DNA from: Emiliania huxleyi CCMP1516
Taxonomy: Eukaryota; Haptophyta; Isochrysidales; Noelaerhabdaceae
DNA length: 64,000 bases
Assembly (NCBI RefSeq): GCF_000372725.1
Contig: NW_005201092.1
Span: forward strand, 658,698 to 722,697
Direction: 5' to 3'
This document shows, piece by piece, positions 20,363-30,831 of this stretch (position 1 is the first letter of the stretch; each line of letters opens with the position of its first letter). The notes beneath the pieces are model-generated. The model did not search any database. It was not told the origin of the DNA and saw only the letters and a program-made list of their open reading frames with translations. The translations under genes and the position numbers were made by a program.

Positions 20363-20820
20363 AGCGCGGTTGGGGGAGCTAGGGACGGGGTGCTTGGAGG
20401 AGAGACGCCTTTGCCAGTGCAGGTGCGCTGCTCCGAGGCGGCGGCCGCCGCAGCAGCATCGAGCCGGACGACGCGGCGCGCACTAACGCGTGCCACCGTA
20501 TCCATACGTGTAGTATGTGCATACCCCTCGAGCGCGGATGTCTATACGCGTGCGCGTCAGTATCGAGGCTACCGGGCGCCGGGGGCGTTGGGCGTTGCGC
20601 GTGTGTGCTGCCCCGCGCCGTTCGGCGCGCTCTCGATGAGAGAACGCGGAACGGTTCCCAGAACGCTCTCTCTCTCGGCGACTGTGAGACTGAGAGCGAT
20701 CGAGTTTCAAAGAAAACTGCACTCTGCGCGCCCCCCCGCGGCCCGCTCGAGCCCGGCCCCCCGCCCCGCGCCACGGGTCTCGGGTGGTCTCTCCCGCGAC
20801 AGTATTTCCTGTAATTAATA
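20363..20820. other. Intergenic region between convergent genes
   Basis: No gene seen. The GH gene (+) and the alpha/beta hydrolase gene (-) both end into this gap. Confidence 0.4.
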
Positions 20821-22410
20821 TCACCACCGAAAGATGGCGTCGAGCCCTTGGGTCGACTGCCACATGAGCGTGTGGTCGTGTCCGACATTGGGCACCTCGA
20901 CCATCGAGTGCACAGCCGGCGAGGCGTTGAAGTGCGCCTGCAGCTGCGCGTAGTAGAGGCGGCCGCGCATCAGCCGGAAGCGCCCCATGAGCTCATCCGC
21001 GCACGTTGTCTCGAGCCCGTGCGAGAGGCAGCCGCAGCCGGCGGTCGTCGGGTTGCAGTCGCACGTGTCGTTGCGGCCTTGCAGGTAGACGACGTCCCGA
21101 GCCGCGAAGAGGGCGAGAGCGGCGTTCGTGCCGCCCGGAGTCGAGGCTGCAAACGGCGGCAGCCGCGACGCGAGCCCCCAGTGCCAGCTGTCGTAGTCGG
21201 GGCAGCGCACTCGCGCCGCCGCGTCGGGCAGCGCGAGCCGGCCGCCGCGCCACCGCTCGGGCCCGAAGTAGGCGTACGAGGACGGGTTGGCGGCGACGTG
21301 TCGCACGGCGAAGGGCTGCGGGCGCGGCGGCACGCGCGAGAAGATGGCTGTTCACAGGAGGCTGGCGTGAAGAGCCGCTGGTCCGGGGGAGGGTTGCAGC
21401 AGCTCGTCACACGAGCTCCACCGTGGCGCTGCACGATCTGGCCGCCCGACGAGTGGCCCGCGAGCACGACGCGGCGCAGCGATGGGAGGGCGCCGCTCGT
21501 CTTTGCCGCGCCGAGCGCGTCCAGCAGCGCGTCGAGCACCTGGAGGCAGTCGAGACGTGTCTACTAGGAAGTGTCAGGGGAAGCGTCGCGTCTTGCGGCG
21601 CAGGACCGCAAAGCTCGAGACGGTGGAGCGGCCTGTCGGTGGGTGGTTCGTGGATGACTGGTGGGTGGACTGGTGAAGCGGCTGCTCGAGGCGGTGGCGA
21701 GACCGTCACGGCTCGCGCGCGGGTCGCTCTCGGCACCGCAGCGCCAGCATCCCTCCGGGAAGGTGCCGTTCCACCAAACCACGGAGGGCGGTGGTCCGTC
21801 CGCCGGCTCCATGAAGCGAGGCGCCAGCACGAGCGCGCGGCCGCCGCCCAGCCCGGCCATCGCCGCTGCCTGCACGCCCGAGCAAAAGTAGTCGTCGGCG
21901 TTGCGCCCGGAGCCGTGCTGCACGATGAGAGCGACCTCCGCCGAGGCCGCCGCATGGTGTCCCACCGGCCCGAGGTTGGAGTAGTACGGGAAGAGGAGCG
22001 GCTGGCCCGGCGGCGCAGCCGGCAGCGCGAGGCGGTGCAGCGGCAGCGCGCCTGCCCCGGCAAGAAAGTGGGGGCCTCGCTACCCGAGATGGACCGAGGC
22101 TCGTCCGAGATAATCCCGAGATCACCTGCCCGGCAGAGATGGTAGCGCAGCTCCCAGCCGGCGGTCCCCATCGGCAGCGGCACCGCAGCGCCCGGCGCCT
22201 CGGCGGCTGCCAGGACCGGGACTGGCTCTGGCCGCGGTCCCGGTGCTGCCTCAGGGATGAACTCCGGTGCTGCCTCCCTGTCGCCCCTGGCGCGGACACA
22301 TGCAGGGCCGAAGGAGGGGCGATCGGCGCAGCGGTAGCCACTTGCGCAAGCGGTGCCGTCGCCGCAGCACACCGCGGCGCCCGCCTCGACGGGCGCGCAC
22401 CTACAGGCGG
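20821..22410 (-). CDS. Secreted alpha/beta hydrolase with Cys-rich N-terminus
   Basis: Recognisable coding blocks on the minus strand are a granulin-like Cys segment (CCGDGTACASGYRCAD, about 22370-22320), exon joins across the intron 22052-22125 (GT-AG, phase kept), VALIVQHGSGRNADDYF (oxyanion region), VVLAGHSSGGQIV (nucleophile Ser) and a C-terminal VEVPNVGHDHTLMWQ (catalytic His). The stop is at 20821. The intron joining WWNGTFPEG to VLDALLDALG (about 21745-21575) is not resolved. The family has esterase-type alpha/beta hydrolases; substrate unknown. Its 5' end abuts the LigB-like gene on the same strand, so the two may be one fused gene. Confidence 0.65.
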
Positions 22411-23621
22411 CTATCCCCATCTCCTTGTGCGAACCCTCCAGGCACCTTCTCCCGCCGCAAGGGCCGCGAGCCCGTCGGCACAGCGGTGGGTGTTCGCCGG
22501 GCAGACGAAGGCGTCGCGCCGCCGCCGCTGGAAGACCGCCGCCATCATGCCGTAGTAGGTCGGGTGCGCAGGAGCGGCCGTGAGAGTCGCCGCCCAGGAG
22601 GCGTTGAGGGGCCACCACTTCCCGCCCTGTCCGGCCTTCCTCACCTCGGCCTCCGCCGCCGCCTCGAGCGCCCCGTGCAGCATCGGGAGGCCGAGCCATC
22701 CGCACGAGTAGACCTGATAGGGAGGTTGATAGGTGCACCCAGAAGGCTCCTCGAAAGCTCCTCGAACCGAGCCCTCCGGAGACCTGGTCCACGAGGGCGG
22801 CCGAGTCGCGCAGCAGTGCGCCGGCGTCGAGCCGCGCCGCCCACGTGCCGAGCGCGGCGTCGAAGGGCGCCGCGTGCGGCGAGAAGCCGAAGGAGGTGTT
22901 TCTCCAGTGCGTGTGCGCGAGGTCGGTCGAGACGAGGAGGGCGACCTGTGCTCACAGAGGGACAGGTTTCGAGAAGGTTCCGAGAAGGCTCAAGGAAGGG
23001 TCTTGCTCGCGACGAGGCGGGAGAGGTCGCCCGCTTGCTGGACGCCTCGAGAAGGCGGCCGAGGTCGCGGCCGAGCTGGAGGAAGCCGGTCGCGACGGCA
23101 GACGAGAGGTTGTACCGCGACAGCGGGAGACCGAGCGTGACGAGAGGCGGCAAGCAGTGGGCAGCGGAGGCATTTGCCACGTAGCTGAGGGCGAGCACTT
23201 CGCCCCAGTGGAGTGGCATGGGCAGGACTCCGTTCCAGCCACGCTGCAGAGTCACGTTGTGCCTCGCGGAGAGGACGTCCATGATCTGCTGTGCAAGCCC
23301 GGCGTCCGTTTGGCCGTCGAGCGAGACCGGGTAAAGCTTGCGAGGGCTGGCGGGGCCAAATGACTCCTGGAGGTCTCGGCCCACGGTCGCGACGCCCTGT
23401 AGCGCCGCGTTCTGATAGATTCCGACGTCCCAGCTTGTCTGAAGCCCGTGAGGTGTAGTGAGCACGATCGCATCGGGCGCAGCGTCGGCCAGCAGCCGGC
23501 CGGCGAGCAGCGAGCCTCGGTGAAGGCCGTCGGCGGCGGCACGAGAGGTGGGGTTGGAGAGGAGCGACGGATCAAAGGCGAAATCGCCGTGAGGCAGGAC
23601 CGCGGCAGCGACAAGAGGCAT
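22411..23621 (-). CDS. LigB-type extradiol dioxygenase-like protein
   Basis: The start at 23621 gives MPLVAAAVLPHGDFAFDP. Exons are 23621-23031, 22945-22784 and 22713 to about 22411. Metal-site-like histidines are in VLPHGD, LTTPHGLQTSWD and VSTDLAHTHW; the C-terminus has HPTYYGMMAAV, as in the class III dioxygenase/LigB superfamily. Members cleave catechol-type rings or are repurposed; substrate unknown. The intron 22946-23030 is GC-AG and 22714-22783 is GT-AG, both phase 0. The latter starts gtctccggagggctcgg against gtctactcgtgcggatggct in the exon. The last exon runs into a Cys-rich stretch (VCPANTHRCADG) that may connect to the downstream hydrolase. Confidence 0.72.
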
Positions 23622-23725
23622 GACGAAACGGCGACGGTTGAGCGCGGACCTGACAGTGGGAGGGAAGGGCGTGTAGCGCAAAGCGACCGACTCCTAGGTA
23701 CTCGAGTACCCGGGTGAGGTACTCC

Positions 23726-24405
23726 CTGCTCGTCCTGAATTCACACACACTGTGTTCACACGTGTTTCCCCCCCCCACCACACACACACACACACACACG
23801 GACGTACGCATACGAACCGCATTATGACACAGATTCGAGACTCGAACTCGAACTGGGGTCTCGAGGTTCGATCGAGTGGACGCCATCGGTTATAACCGAC
23901 CAAGTTTGGTCATAGTTGACCACTCGGGCACCAAACTTGGAAATGCGGCGTCGAAGGAGATATGTTGAGATAGAGATCGTGTCTCGTCTAAGTAAGTGTG
24001 TGGGGGGAATTGACCACTCGGGCAAAATCGGCCGAGCCACAAGCGGAGTGGCGGCTGGCCGATTTAAGTGGGGGGACTTTTTGTATTTCTTTCTTTAATG
24101 GTGTGAGAAGTAAAAACCCGTTCAGAGCATCCGAGTGAAGAGACGCTACATGAGTGGGGGCCTCGAGCTTCCCGGCGGCCCGGGGTCAAGGGCCGCGCGG
24201 GAGGAGGAGGCACGCTTACCCATCACCAGGGCCACCCCGGGGGTTCACCAGGGGGTAGAGGCGGAAGCGGCGAGTGAAGCCCCTTCCCGCCGAGGGCCCG
24301 CACCCAAGGGCGCAGAGGCGGAGGCGGCATGGGAAGCTGCCGCGAGCCGCCTTGCCCCCTCGGGCGTCAGCGGCGCGCTTGCGCCCCCGCAGGTGTCTTT
24401 CGCGG
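23726..24405. repeat. 680-bp direct repeat, copy 1
   Basis: Apparently identical to 24436-25115 (period 710 bp, 30-bp spacer). It contains a (CA)n tract, an EcoRI-site-like gaattc start, and an open frame on the plus strand (MKRRYMSGGLELPGG...). No terminal inverted repeats or polymerase seen. Confidence 0.95.
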
Positions 24406-24435
24406 TGTGCATCGGCTAACCGTTGAGGGGGTGAT

Positions 24436-25115
24436 CTGCTCGTCCTGAATTCACACACACTGTGTTCACACGTGTTTCCCCCCCCCACCACACACACACA
24501 CACACACACGGACGTACGCATACGAACCGCATTATGACACAGATTCGAGACTCGAACTCGAACTGGGGTCTCGAGGTTCGATCGAGTGGACGCCATCGGT
24601 TATAACCGACCAAGTTTGGTCATAGTTGACCACTCGGGCACCAAACTTGGAAATGCGGCGTCGAAGGAGATATGTTGAGATAGAGATCGTGTCTCGTCTA
24701 AGTAAGTGTGTGGGGGGAATTGACCACTCGGGCAAAATCGGCCGAGCCACAAGCGGAGTGGCGGCTGGCCGATTTAAGTGGGGGGACTTTTTGTATTTCT
24801 TTCTTTAATGGTGTGAGAAGTAAAAACCCGTTCAGAGCATCCGAGTGAAGAGACGCTACATGAGTGGGGGCCTCGAGCTTCCCGGCGGCCCGGGGTCAAG
24901 GGCCGCGCGGGAGGAGGAGGCACGCTTACCCATCACCAGGGCCACCCCGGGGGTTCACCAGGGGGTAGAGGCGGAAGCGGCGAGTGAAGCCCCTTCCCGC
25001 CGAGGGCCCGCACCCAAGGGCGCAGAGGCGGAGGCGGCATGGGAAGCTGCCGCGAGCCGCCTTGCCCCCTCGGGCGTCAGCGGCGCGCTTGCGCCCCCGC
25101 AGGTGTCTTTCGCGG
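24436..25115. repeat. 680-bp direct repeat, copy 2
   Basis: Second copy of the repeat. Its plus-strand frame continues beyond the repeat to 25288 with unrelated sequence. It is either a young tandem duplication or two long terminal repeats with almost no interior. Confidence 0.95.
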
Positions 25116-25800
25116 GGGACCGAGCCAAGCGCCAGAAAGTGGAGACTTCCGGGAACCTTCTCTTATCAGAGACCTCGGGAGGGCAGCATGGCTTCACAGT
25201 GTACGCTGACGGCCCGCACCGGCAGGGAGGCGGCGCTGACCGCCTCCCCCGCCTGGAGATCGTGCAGACTCCGACCCCAGTAGAGTAGGGGGGGTACGGT
25301 TTGCGGTACGAAAGTGTGAACAGGTTGGAGCAGCAGCTCCTGAGCACGGCGCCGCAGGCGCCTGTTGATAGGTCCAGGTGATAGCCACGCCTAGTTGGGC
25401 CTCAGATCGCCCGACCGCGTCCCGGTGCTCTGCGTCGGATTTGTGACTCCGCCGCACCGCGCGTCCGCGCCGCGGCCCGAGGGATCTACAACGCTGTCTT
25501 AAGGTCCGACCTGTGGGCTCCGGCCTGCGCTCGGCACCGGGCACCGCCTCGGTATACAAAATGCGCCTGCGGGCGGACCCTCACAGATCACAGATCACTA
25601 ACATCGAAGGCTACCCGGTCCTTTCCCGCCCTCCGCCTCTTCCGCCACGCCCCCCCCCCCCCTCCCTCTCCGCCGCCGCCCGCCGCCCCTCCGCCTCTCC
25701 CTCGCCGAAGTAAAAGTCGCTTGGTCCCTCACCCTAGGCTTCGCGGCACTCTGTCTCGAACACTGGAGAGTGCCCGGCCCTGCCTGTGGCTCGCGACCTG
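25116..25800. other. Intergenic region
   Basis: No supported gene. A pyrimidine-rich tract at 25619-25705 precedes the HMUDK-like gene and may belong to its promoter or leader. Confidence 0.4.
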
Positions 25801-27397
25801 ATGAAGAAGACAGCGAAGAAGACAGCGAAGAAGACGGCCGAGCGGCCCATCATGAGTGGCAGCAGCAGCGCTTGCAAGTCCAGGAAAGGCGCCGTCGAGA
25901 AGCAGACGCAGCGGAAGCGGCACCAGCGCGAGACCATCGCGGTCGACGTGGACGGCGACACCGTCGTGCTCGACGCAGCCTTCACTCAGGCGGTGCTCAA
26001 AGTGTCCGTCCTCCGTGCCGCCCGCGTTCACGCCCGCTTCGTCCAGCGCGTCGATCGGGAAAGGCTCGCCGGCTTCAAGAGCTACTTCTTCCGCGAGACA
26101 GACAGGCACACCATGTACTACGTGCGTGGCCGTCTGCACATGCTGCACGCGATGCGCAAGAAGCGCCCGTCCTCGCCAATGTCGGAGGACGTCGGCGTGC
26201 TCAGTGCCGACGAGGCGGAGGCCGTCGTCTTCTCCACCTTTGTGTACCGCCTGTACAACAGGCTGGACACCGTCGTGCGCTGGGCGCTGCTGCGCCGGCA
26301 CGTGGCCGACGCCGGGCACGATCCGGACACGGAGGCTGAGCCGGGCAGGTGGGAGGAGGCGCTGGAGCAGCTGACGGAGGAGGAGCTCGACGAGGTGCAC
26401 TGCGCTCAGCGCTGCTGGAGCCCGTGCCGCGGCGGCCGCCGGGTCGAGCCGCGGGCTGTTCGCGCCGTGGCGGTGCAGCCGGGGCAGCTCTCCGGCTTTT
26501 TCGCCTGCGTCGAGGCGCTCCGCCGGCGCGGCATCAAGGTCTTCACCGGCCAGCACCAGGTGCAGGGCAGCGAGCGCACGCGCGCCGCCCTCGAGTCGCT
26601 GCTGGAGCAAGGCGGCGACGGCCGGACGGCTCTCTCGCGTCTGACGCGAGACCTGCGCGATCTCCCGGCGGCCGAGGCGGCGGGCGGCGCGAGCGTCGCG
26701 GCGAGAGCGTGCGCGCTGCTTGGCGCGGTGCCGGCGGTGGGCCCGTTCTTGCAGTACCAGCTACTGCTCGACCTCATCGAGCCGCGGCACTCGATCTTCC
26801 GAGGCACAAGCTGTCGGCCGCCGAGTCGCTGGGAACCCTCTCGGAACCTTCTTGGAACCTTCTCTAGGCACTGGCGCGCCCGCCGAGGCGGGCATCGCCG
26901 CCGGCCGCTTCCAATACGCGCAGTTTGGAAACGGCCGCGCTCACCTCCACGCCCACTTCCCCTCGCGCCGGTCACATCCGTGACTTGTCCGTGCGCCATG
27001 TCTCAAAGGCTCGCTGGGCGGCGCCGGGCTCGTGGCGTGTGGCAAAGCCGGCGCGTTCAAGGGCGCCGCCGGCCAGCAGGAGGCTCGCCGCGTCGCACGC
27101 GCGCTCGTGCGGTACGGCGGCGGAGGCGAGGGCGGCGGCGAGGCGGCACCTCTCGGACCCGAGTGGGCCGAATCGCTGGAGGGGCTGTGCCCATTGCCGG
27201 AGGGAGTGGCCAGCCACCTGCCCGGCGGCGCCGCCGTCGGCTGGGACATGCAGGCGGTCGAGAACGTGCTGTGCGGCATCCACGGCAAGAAGACGCCGGC
27301 TGCGATCGTCGCTTCTGCCGCAAACGAAGGCAAGCCGTGGGCGCCGAACCCGTGCACGGACTGCGAGTACGATGACTTGTACGGCGGCGTGGGCTGA
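25801..27397 (+). CDS. 5-hmU DNA kinase-like helical-domain protein (HMUDK_hel type)
   Basis: Exons are 25801-26803, 26868-26933 and 27009-27397; all phases fit. The N-terminus is Lys-rich (MKKTAKKTAKKTAE), a possible nuclear signal. Residues 70-335 match, by memory of motifs, the helical domain of phage and eukaryotic 5-hydroxymethyluracil DNA kinase / thymine-hypermodification proteins: YFFRETDRHT, TFVYRLYNRLD, GIKVFTGQHQVQG, and the helix-hairpin-helix-like LLGAVPAVGPFLQYQLLLDL. The C-terminal part has AVENVLCGIHGKK, close to the family's vE..LCE..K motif. In phages such proteins modify thymine in DNA; the role in an alga is unknown. Both introns start with GC (26804, 26934). The first echoes the next exon (GCACAAGC / GCACTGGC, then ccgccgag in both). 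Confidence 0.7.
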
Positions 27398-27527
27398 TTG
27401 TGCGCGCGAGAGAATACAGATAGCGAGGACACAGTCCGTCGAAGGGCGAATGTGATAGGTTTCATCTACGATCTAGGTGAAGGTGTTAGAGAGCTTAGAG
27501 AAAAATAAAGAGAGAAGAGCGACGCAG

Positions 27528-27931
27528 CTAAGGAAGGCGTAAAATATTGAATATATTGCTCCAATAGTTAGAGATGCGATCAATATCAATATATATATGG
27601 CAATAGTTAGAGGAGAGACTGGGCCTGGGCTGGTCAGGACCGTCAGGTGGGTCTCCATCCTGGGCTTGAAAGTGGCTCTAAATCGTTAAAAACGGGCCGA
27701 AATCGCTTCGAAATCGCTTAAACCGCATTAAAAATCGCCCCCCTTGAACTCGCGATTTTTTCGATTTCAGCCCACATCTAGGCAATGTTTGGGACAAATG
27801 TCGACATTGGTGCTTTTGGAGGTTATCAGCGATCAATATGTCAATATATTGTCAATAGTTAGAGGGGATGCTGTCAATAATCAATATCAATAGTTAGAGG
27901 GGCGAGAATCAATATTTTACGCCTTCCTTAG
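27528..27931. mobile_element. 404-bp AT-rich MITE
   Basis: The ends are inverted repeats ctaaggaaggcgtaaaatat / atattttacgccttccttag of about 23 bp, flanked by acgcag at 27522-27527 and 27932-27937 (probable target duplication). The interior is strongly AT-rich against the GC-rich surroundings and repeats caatagttagag at least four times near both ends. There is also a weak internal inverted pair around 27661-27772. No transposase. Confidence 0.85.
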
Positions 27932-28532
27932 ACGCAGCCATGCGCGCCGCACACTTGTGCATCGGAAAGGGAGCGGGGTGGTGTGGAGAATGTCTCAGGG
28001 AACAGCTCAGAGGCCAGAGCAGGCGCGCGGACGCGTGTCGGGTGTCGCGTGATCTGTGAACACCTCTCCCACCGTGCCGGATTTCACGCAACCTAGATCT
28101 GGAGGCTCTACAACGGCCCCTCCGTACTCACACGCGGCTCGGGCCTCGGCCTGGGAAAAATGATGATTTCCGCACGGAGTTTTTCCTTGAGAAACTAGAG
28201 GGAACGAGATGCAGATGGTCCGCCGAACACGAGGAAAAGAAAAAGTACGGACGGAGCCTTTGCTTCCTTCGGGAATGCTTCGTTCGGGAACCATCAGTCT
28301 AGAGAACACGTCTCCACTAGAGAACACGTCTCCACTGCCCGTCTACTAAACACAGACTCTAGAGGTGCAAGGGAAGGCGCATGACGGGTACATGGTGACG
28401 GGGAGACACGCTGCCGCCACCATCAGAAATTAGAGTAGGGGAGAGAGAACACGTCGGCGCTTGTGGACGACACGCGCACTGGCACTGTACGCGCGCCACA
28501 GACCAGCCGAACTTGATCTTGGCAGCTTTGAC
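27932..28532. other. Intergenic region
   Basis: No gene supported. A short tandem copy of ctagagaacacgtctccact lies at 28299-28337. Confidence 0.4.
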
Positions 28533-29180
28533 TCACGCCCTGCAGACGCGGGTGAGAGGCACGCGGGCTGACTCCGTTCCTGCAAGGCAGCAATCCGCCC
28601 CGGAGGGATCGCGATCCGCATCGTTGATGCACTGGCCCACCGCAACACCTGGCTTTTTGTAGACAAATGGCGTGCAGTAGAGCTCGATCTCCGCGCAGTT
28701 CTCGCTGTGGCATGTCAATCCAGTCACGACCGACCCTTCGGCGCGTGTAGCGTGGTTGCGGGTGTGTGAGCCTGGCTTTGCAGCGGTGCGGGTGGAGAAA
28801 TCCCGGCCATCGTTTGAGATCTTTCCCGTCTTTGTCTTCCTGTCGCTGTCGAGATAGACGTATTCAGCAGTCTGGCAACGGAACTGAATGTTGTTGCACT
28901 GATCGCCGTGGCACTGGAGTTGAGTGACATAGGCATTTCCCGACATGAAGTTGCTGCAATGCATCTCGTGGTTGTGGTCGGTCGAGACCATCGGACTCCA
29001 ACCAGAGGCGTGCCAATCTCCGGCGTAAGCGTTGCGATCGATGGGCGCGTGCGGGTAGAAGAGCACCCGCTTGTCGTCACAGTGGTGGCCGGAGCAGTGC
29101 ATGCCGGCAACAGGGGCGCCAGTCATAGCGGACCAACGGTTCTCCTCTGAGAAGAAGCCAGACCAGGTGCAAAAAAAAAA
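28533..29180 (-). CDS. Cys-rich extracellular protein, 5' end unresolved
   Basis: The clear coding part begins near 29175 with CTWSGFFSEENRWSAMTG and ends at the stop at 28533. It has four or five copies of a motif of the type (M/L)xCxGxxCDxxxxxC: MHCSGHHCDDKRVLFY, MHCSNFMSG, LQCHGDQCNNIQFRC and LTCHSENCAEIELYC. The end is GVAVGQCINDADRDPSG then DCC. This pattern fits a secreted disulfide-rich binding module; I do not recognise a named family. The first exon is missing. The 14-mer gcacctggtctggc also occurs at 30360-30373 on the same strand and may mark the upstream exon. Confidence 0.6.
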   Translation of the reverse strand, partial: FFFCTWSGFFSEENRWSAMTGAPVAGMHCSGHHCDDKRVLFYPHAPIDRNAYAGDWHASGWSPMVSTDHNHEMHCSNFMSGNAYVTQLQCHGDQCNNIQFRCQTAEYVYLDSDRKTKTGKISNDGRDFSTRTAAKPGSHTRNHATRAEGSVVTGLTCHSENCAEIELYCTPFVYKKPGVAVGQCINDADRDPSGADCCLAGTESARVPLTRVCRA

Positions 29181-29314
29181 GTAATATATCTTTACTTCCA
29201 AAACCCGGACGTGCCTCCACCGGCACGCCGCTTCCGACAGGGTGATGGAAGGTTCGACGCACCCCCGGACTGGGCAGAGAGGTCCCAACGTAAAGACGAT
29301 GGGCTGTCCACCCC

Positions 29315-29388
29315 GCCCCCACTTGCCCTGACTGCACAGGATAGCGTGCCCCGACAAACGGCGACACATAGCGGGGGACACTGCGCCG
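29315..29388. repeat. Dispersed repeat, copy 1 of 2
   Basis: The block cccacttgccctgactgcac ... ggcgacacatag(c/t)gggggacac also occurs at 52543-52612 with a few changes. Confidence 0.85.
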
Positions 29389-29509
29389 GGGGGTATGCCT
29401 AACTTTGGTGCTTTGTGTGGGTCGCGTTCCCATGGTAGTTGTGTGGCTGAAGCCCTCGTGCCGCTGGCTTGCCCCTTCCAGCGGCTGGCCCCTCGAGACT
29501 GTCGGTGCT

Positions 29510-29680
29510 TGGCGGGAGGAGGGGGAGAGGGAGGCCCGGTGGGAGGAGAGGGAGAGGGAGGCCCGGTGGGAGGGGAGGGAGAGGGAGGCCGTCTTGGGCT
29601 CTTCTCCTCCCCCCTCCCTGGGCTCTTCTCCTCTCCCCACCCTGGGCTCTTCTCCCCTCCTCCCTGGTACTCTCTCGGCC
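29510..29680. repeat. Purine-rich then pyrimidine-rich tandem tract
   Basis: Copies of gggaggcccggtgggaggag are followed by copies of ctgggctcttctcc. No gene is supported in the stretch 29181-30400. Confidence 0.6.
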
Positions 29681-30395
29681 TGATTACCGGAGCGACTGCC
29701 GGAGCAGACGCTGGGGGGACACTCGCGCCCGGAGGCGGTACGCACGACCCGGAGGCGTGGGGATGGGGGGGGGGCGCGCCGCCGCCGCCGTGCCGCCTTC
29801 TCCCGCCTTGACCTCCCCCAGCTGCTTCTCCTCAAATCAACCTGTGAGCTTGCGAGGCGGCGGGGGTGGGAGTGCTCTCGGGCGGCGTGTGCGAGCGCGC
29901 GCGGCGCGAGATCTCTTTCGCGAGGGCACGGTGGGTCGGGTGAGTATCTCGCGCGCTCTCACTATTTCACGTTATATCAAACACTGCCTTTGATGCCTTT
30001 GCAAGAACCGCCAGCGGCGGTGGTCGAACCGGTTCGCGGTTCGAGCCGGGACCTTTTGGCTCCCGGTTCGGAACTCGCTTGGAGGGTTGCTTCGCTCTCG
30101 CGGAGCGAGCGCGGGCGCGTGGGTGCGTGTGCGCGTGCGCTGCTGCAAGGCGAGGCGAGGCGAGGCGCGGGGCGGCGCGGCGCGGCGAGGCGGGCGGCGG
30201 CGGCGCGCGGTCGTTCTTTTTGCCCGGGTGAGGCGTGGCTTGCGCGCCGCGCGGTGATGACGCAGCACGCTGAAAAGTCCTTGGTGAGCCACCGCGGTGG
30301 CAGCGAGCCAAAGCAAGCCACCTGCCGCATGACGGGTTGACCCAGCGCGTCTCTTTTTTTCTGCCAGACCAGGTGCATGAATCGGAGCCAGGGTT

Positions 30396-30512
30396 CGGAC
30401 TTTTTGCGGGGTATGGTATGGTAGGGTCGGCGCCCTGGCGCCGCGACCATACCCCCCCACCCGCACAGGACGTCGCCTCTGGCCAGCAGGACCATACCCC
30501 CCCACCCCCCAC
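30396..30512. repeat. accatacccccccaccc repeat module, left
   Basis: It has an outer arm actttttgcggggtatggta and two direct copies of accatacccccccaccc spaced about 36 bp apart. It pairs with the right module at 31484-31592: the outer arm is inverted there and the inner copies are direct. Confidence 0.8.
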
Positions 30513-30831
30513 CCCACCACACGAGCGCGTACAGTAACCGTCGTGTTAGGCCGTCCGGTCGTGCGGCACGTGTTCGCGCGATGCAGTCTGCGCGAGGTGA
30601 CCCGCCGGCAATCGTGCTCACCCCTCAGAGCATGTCCGCAAAGGCCGCCAGGGCCTTGCGTGCCGGCGCAGGCGCGGGCGCAGGCGCGGGCGCAGGCCGG
30701 TGCGAGCGCGGGCGCGGGCGCGGGCGCGGTCTCCGCCGGCGCCGCCTCCGCCATGGTCACCTCGGGCGCGGGCGCGGGCGCGGTCTCCGCCGGCGCCGCC
30801 TCCGCCATGGTCACCTCCGCTGGAACCATGG

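Noticed and set aside
23726..25115. Complete LTR retrotransposon
   Set aside because: Only 30 bp between the copies; no gag-pol, primer-binding site or clear TG...CA ends.
29077..29835. 252-codon minus-strand frame
   Set aside because: Made largely of the purine/pyrimidine tandem tract and a dispersed repeat.
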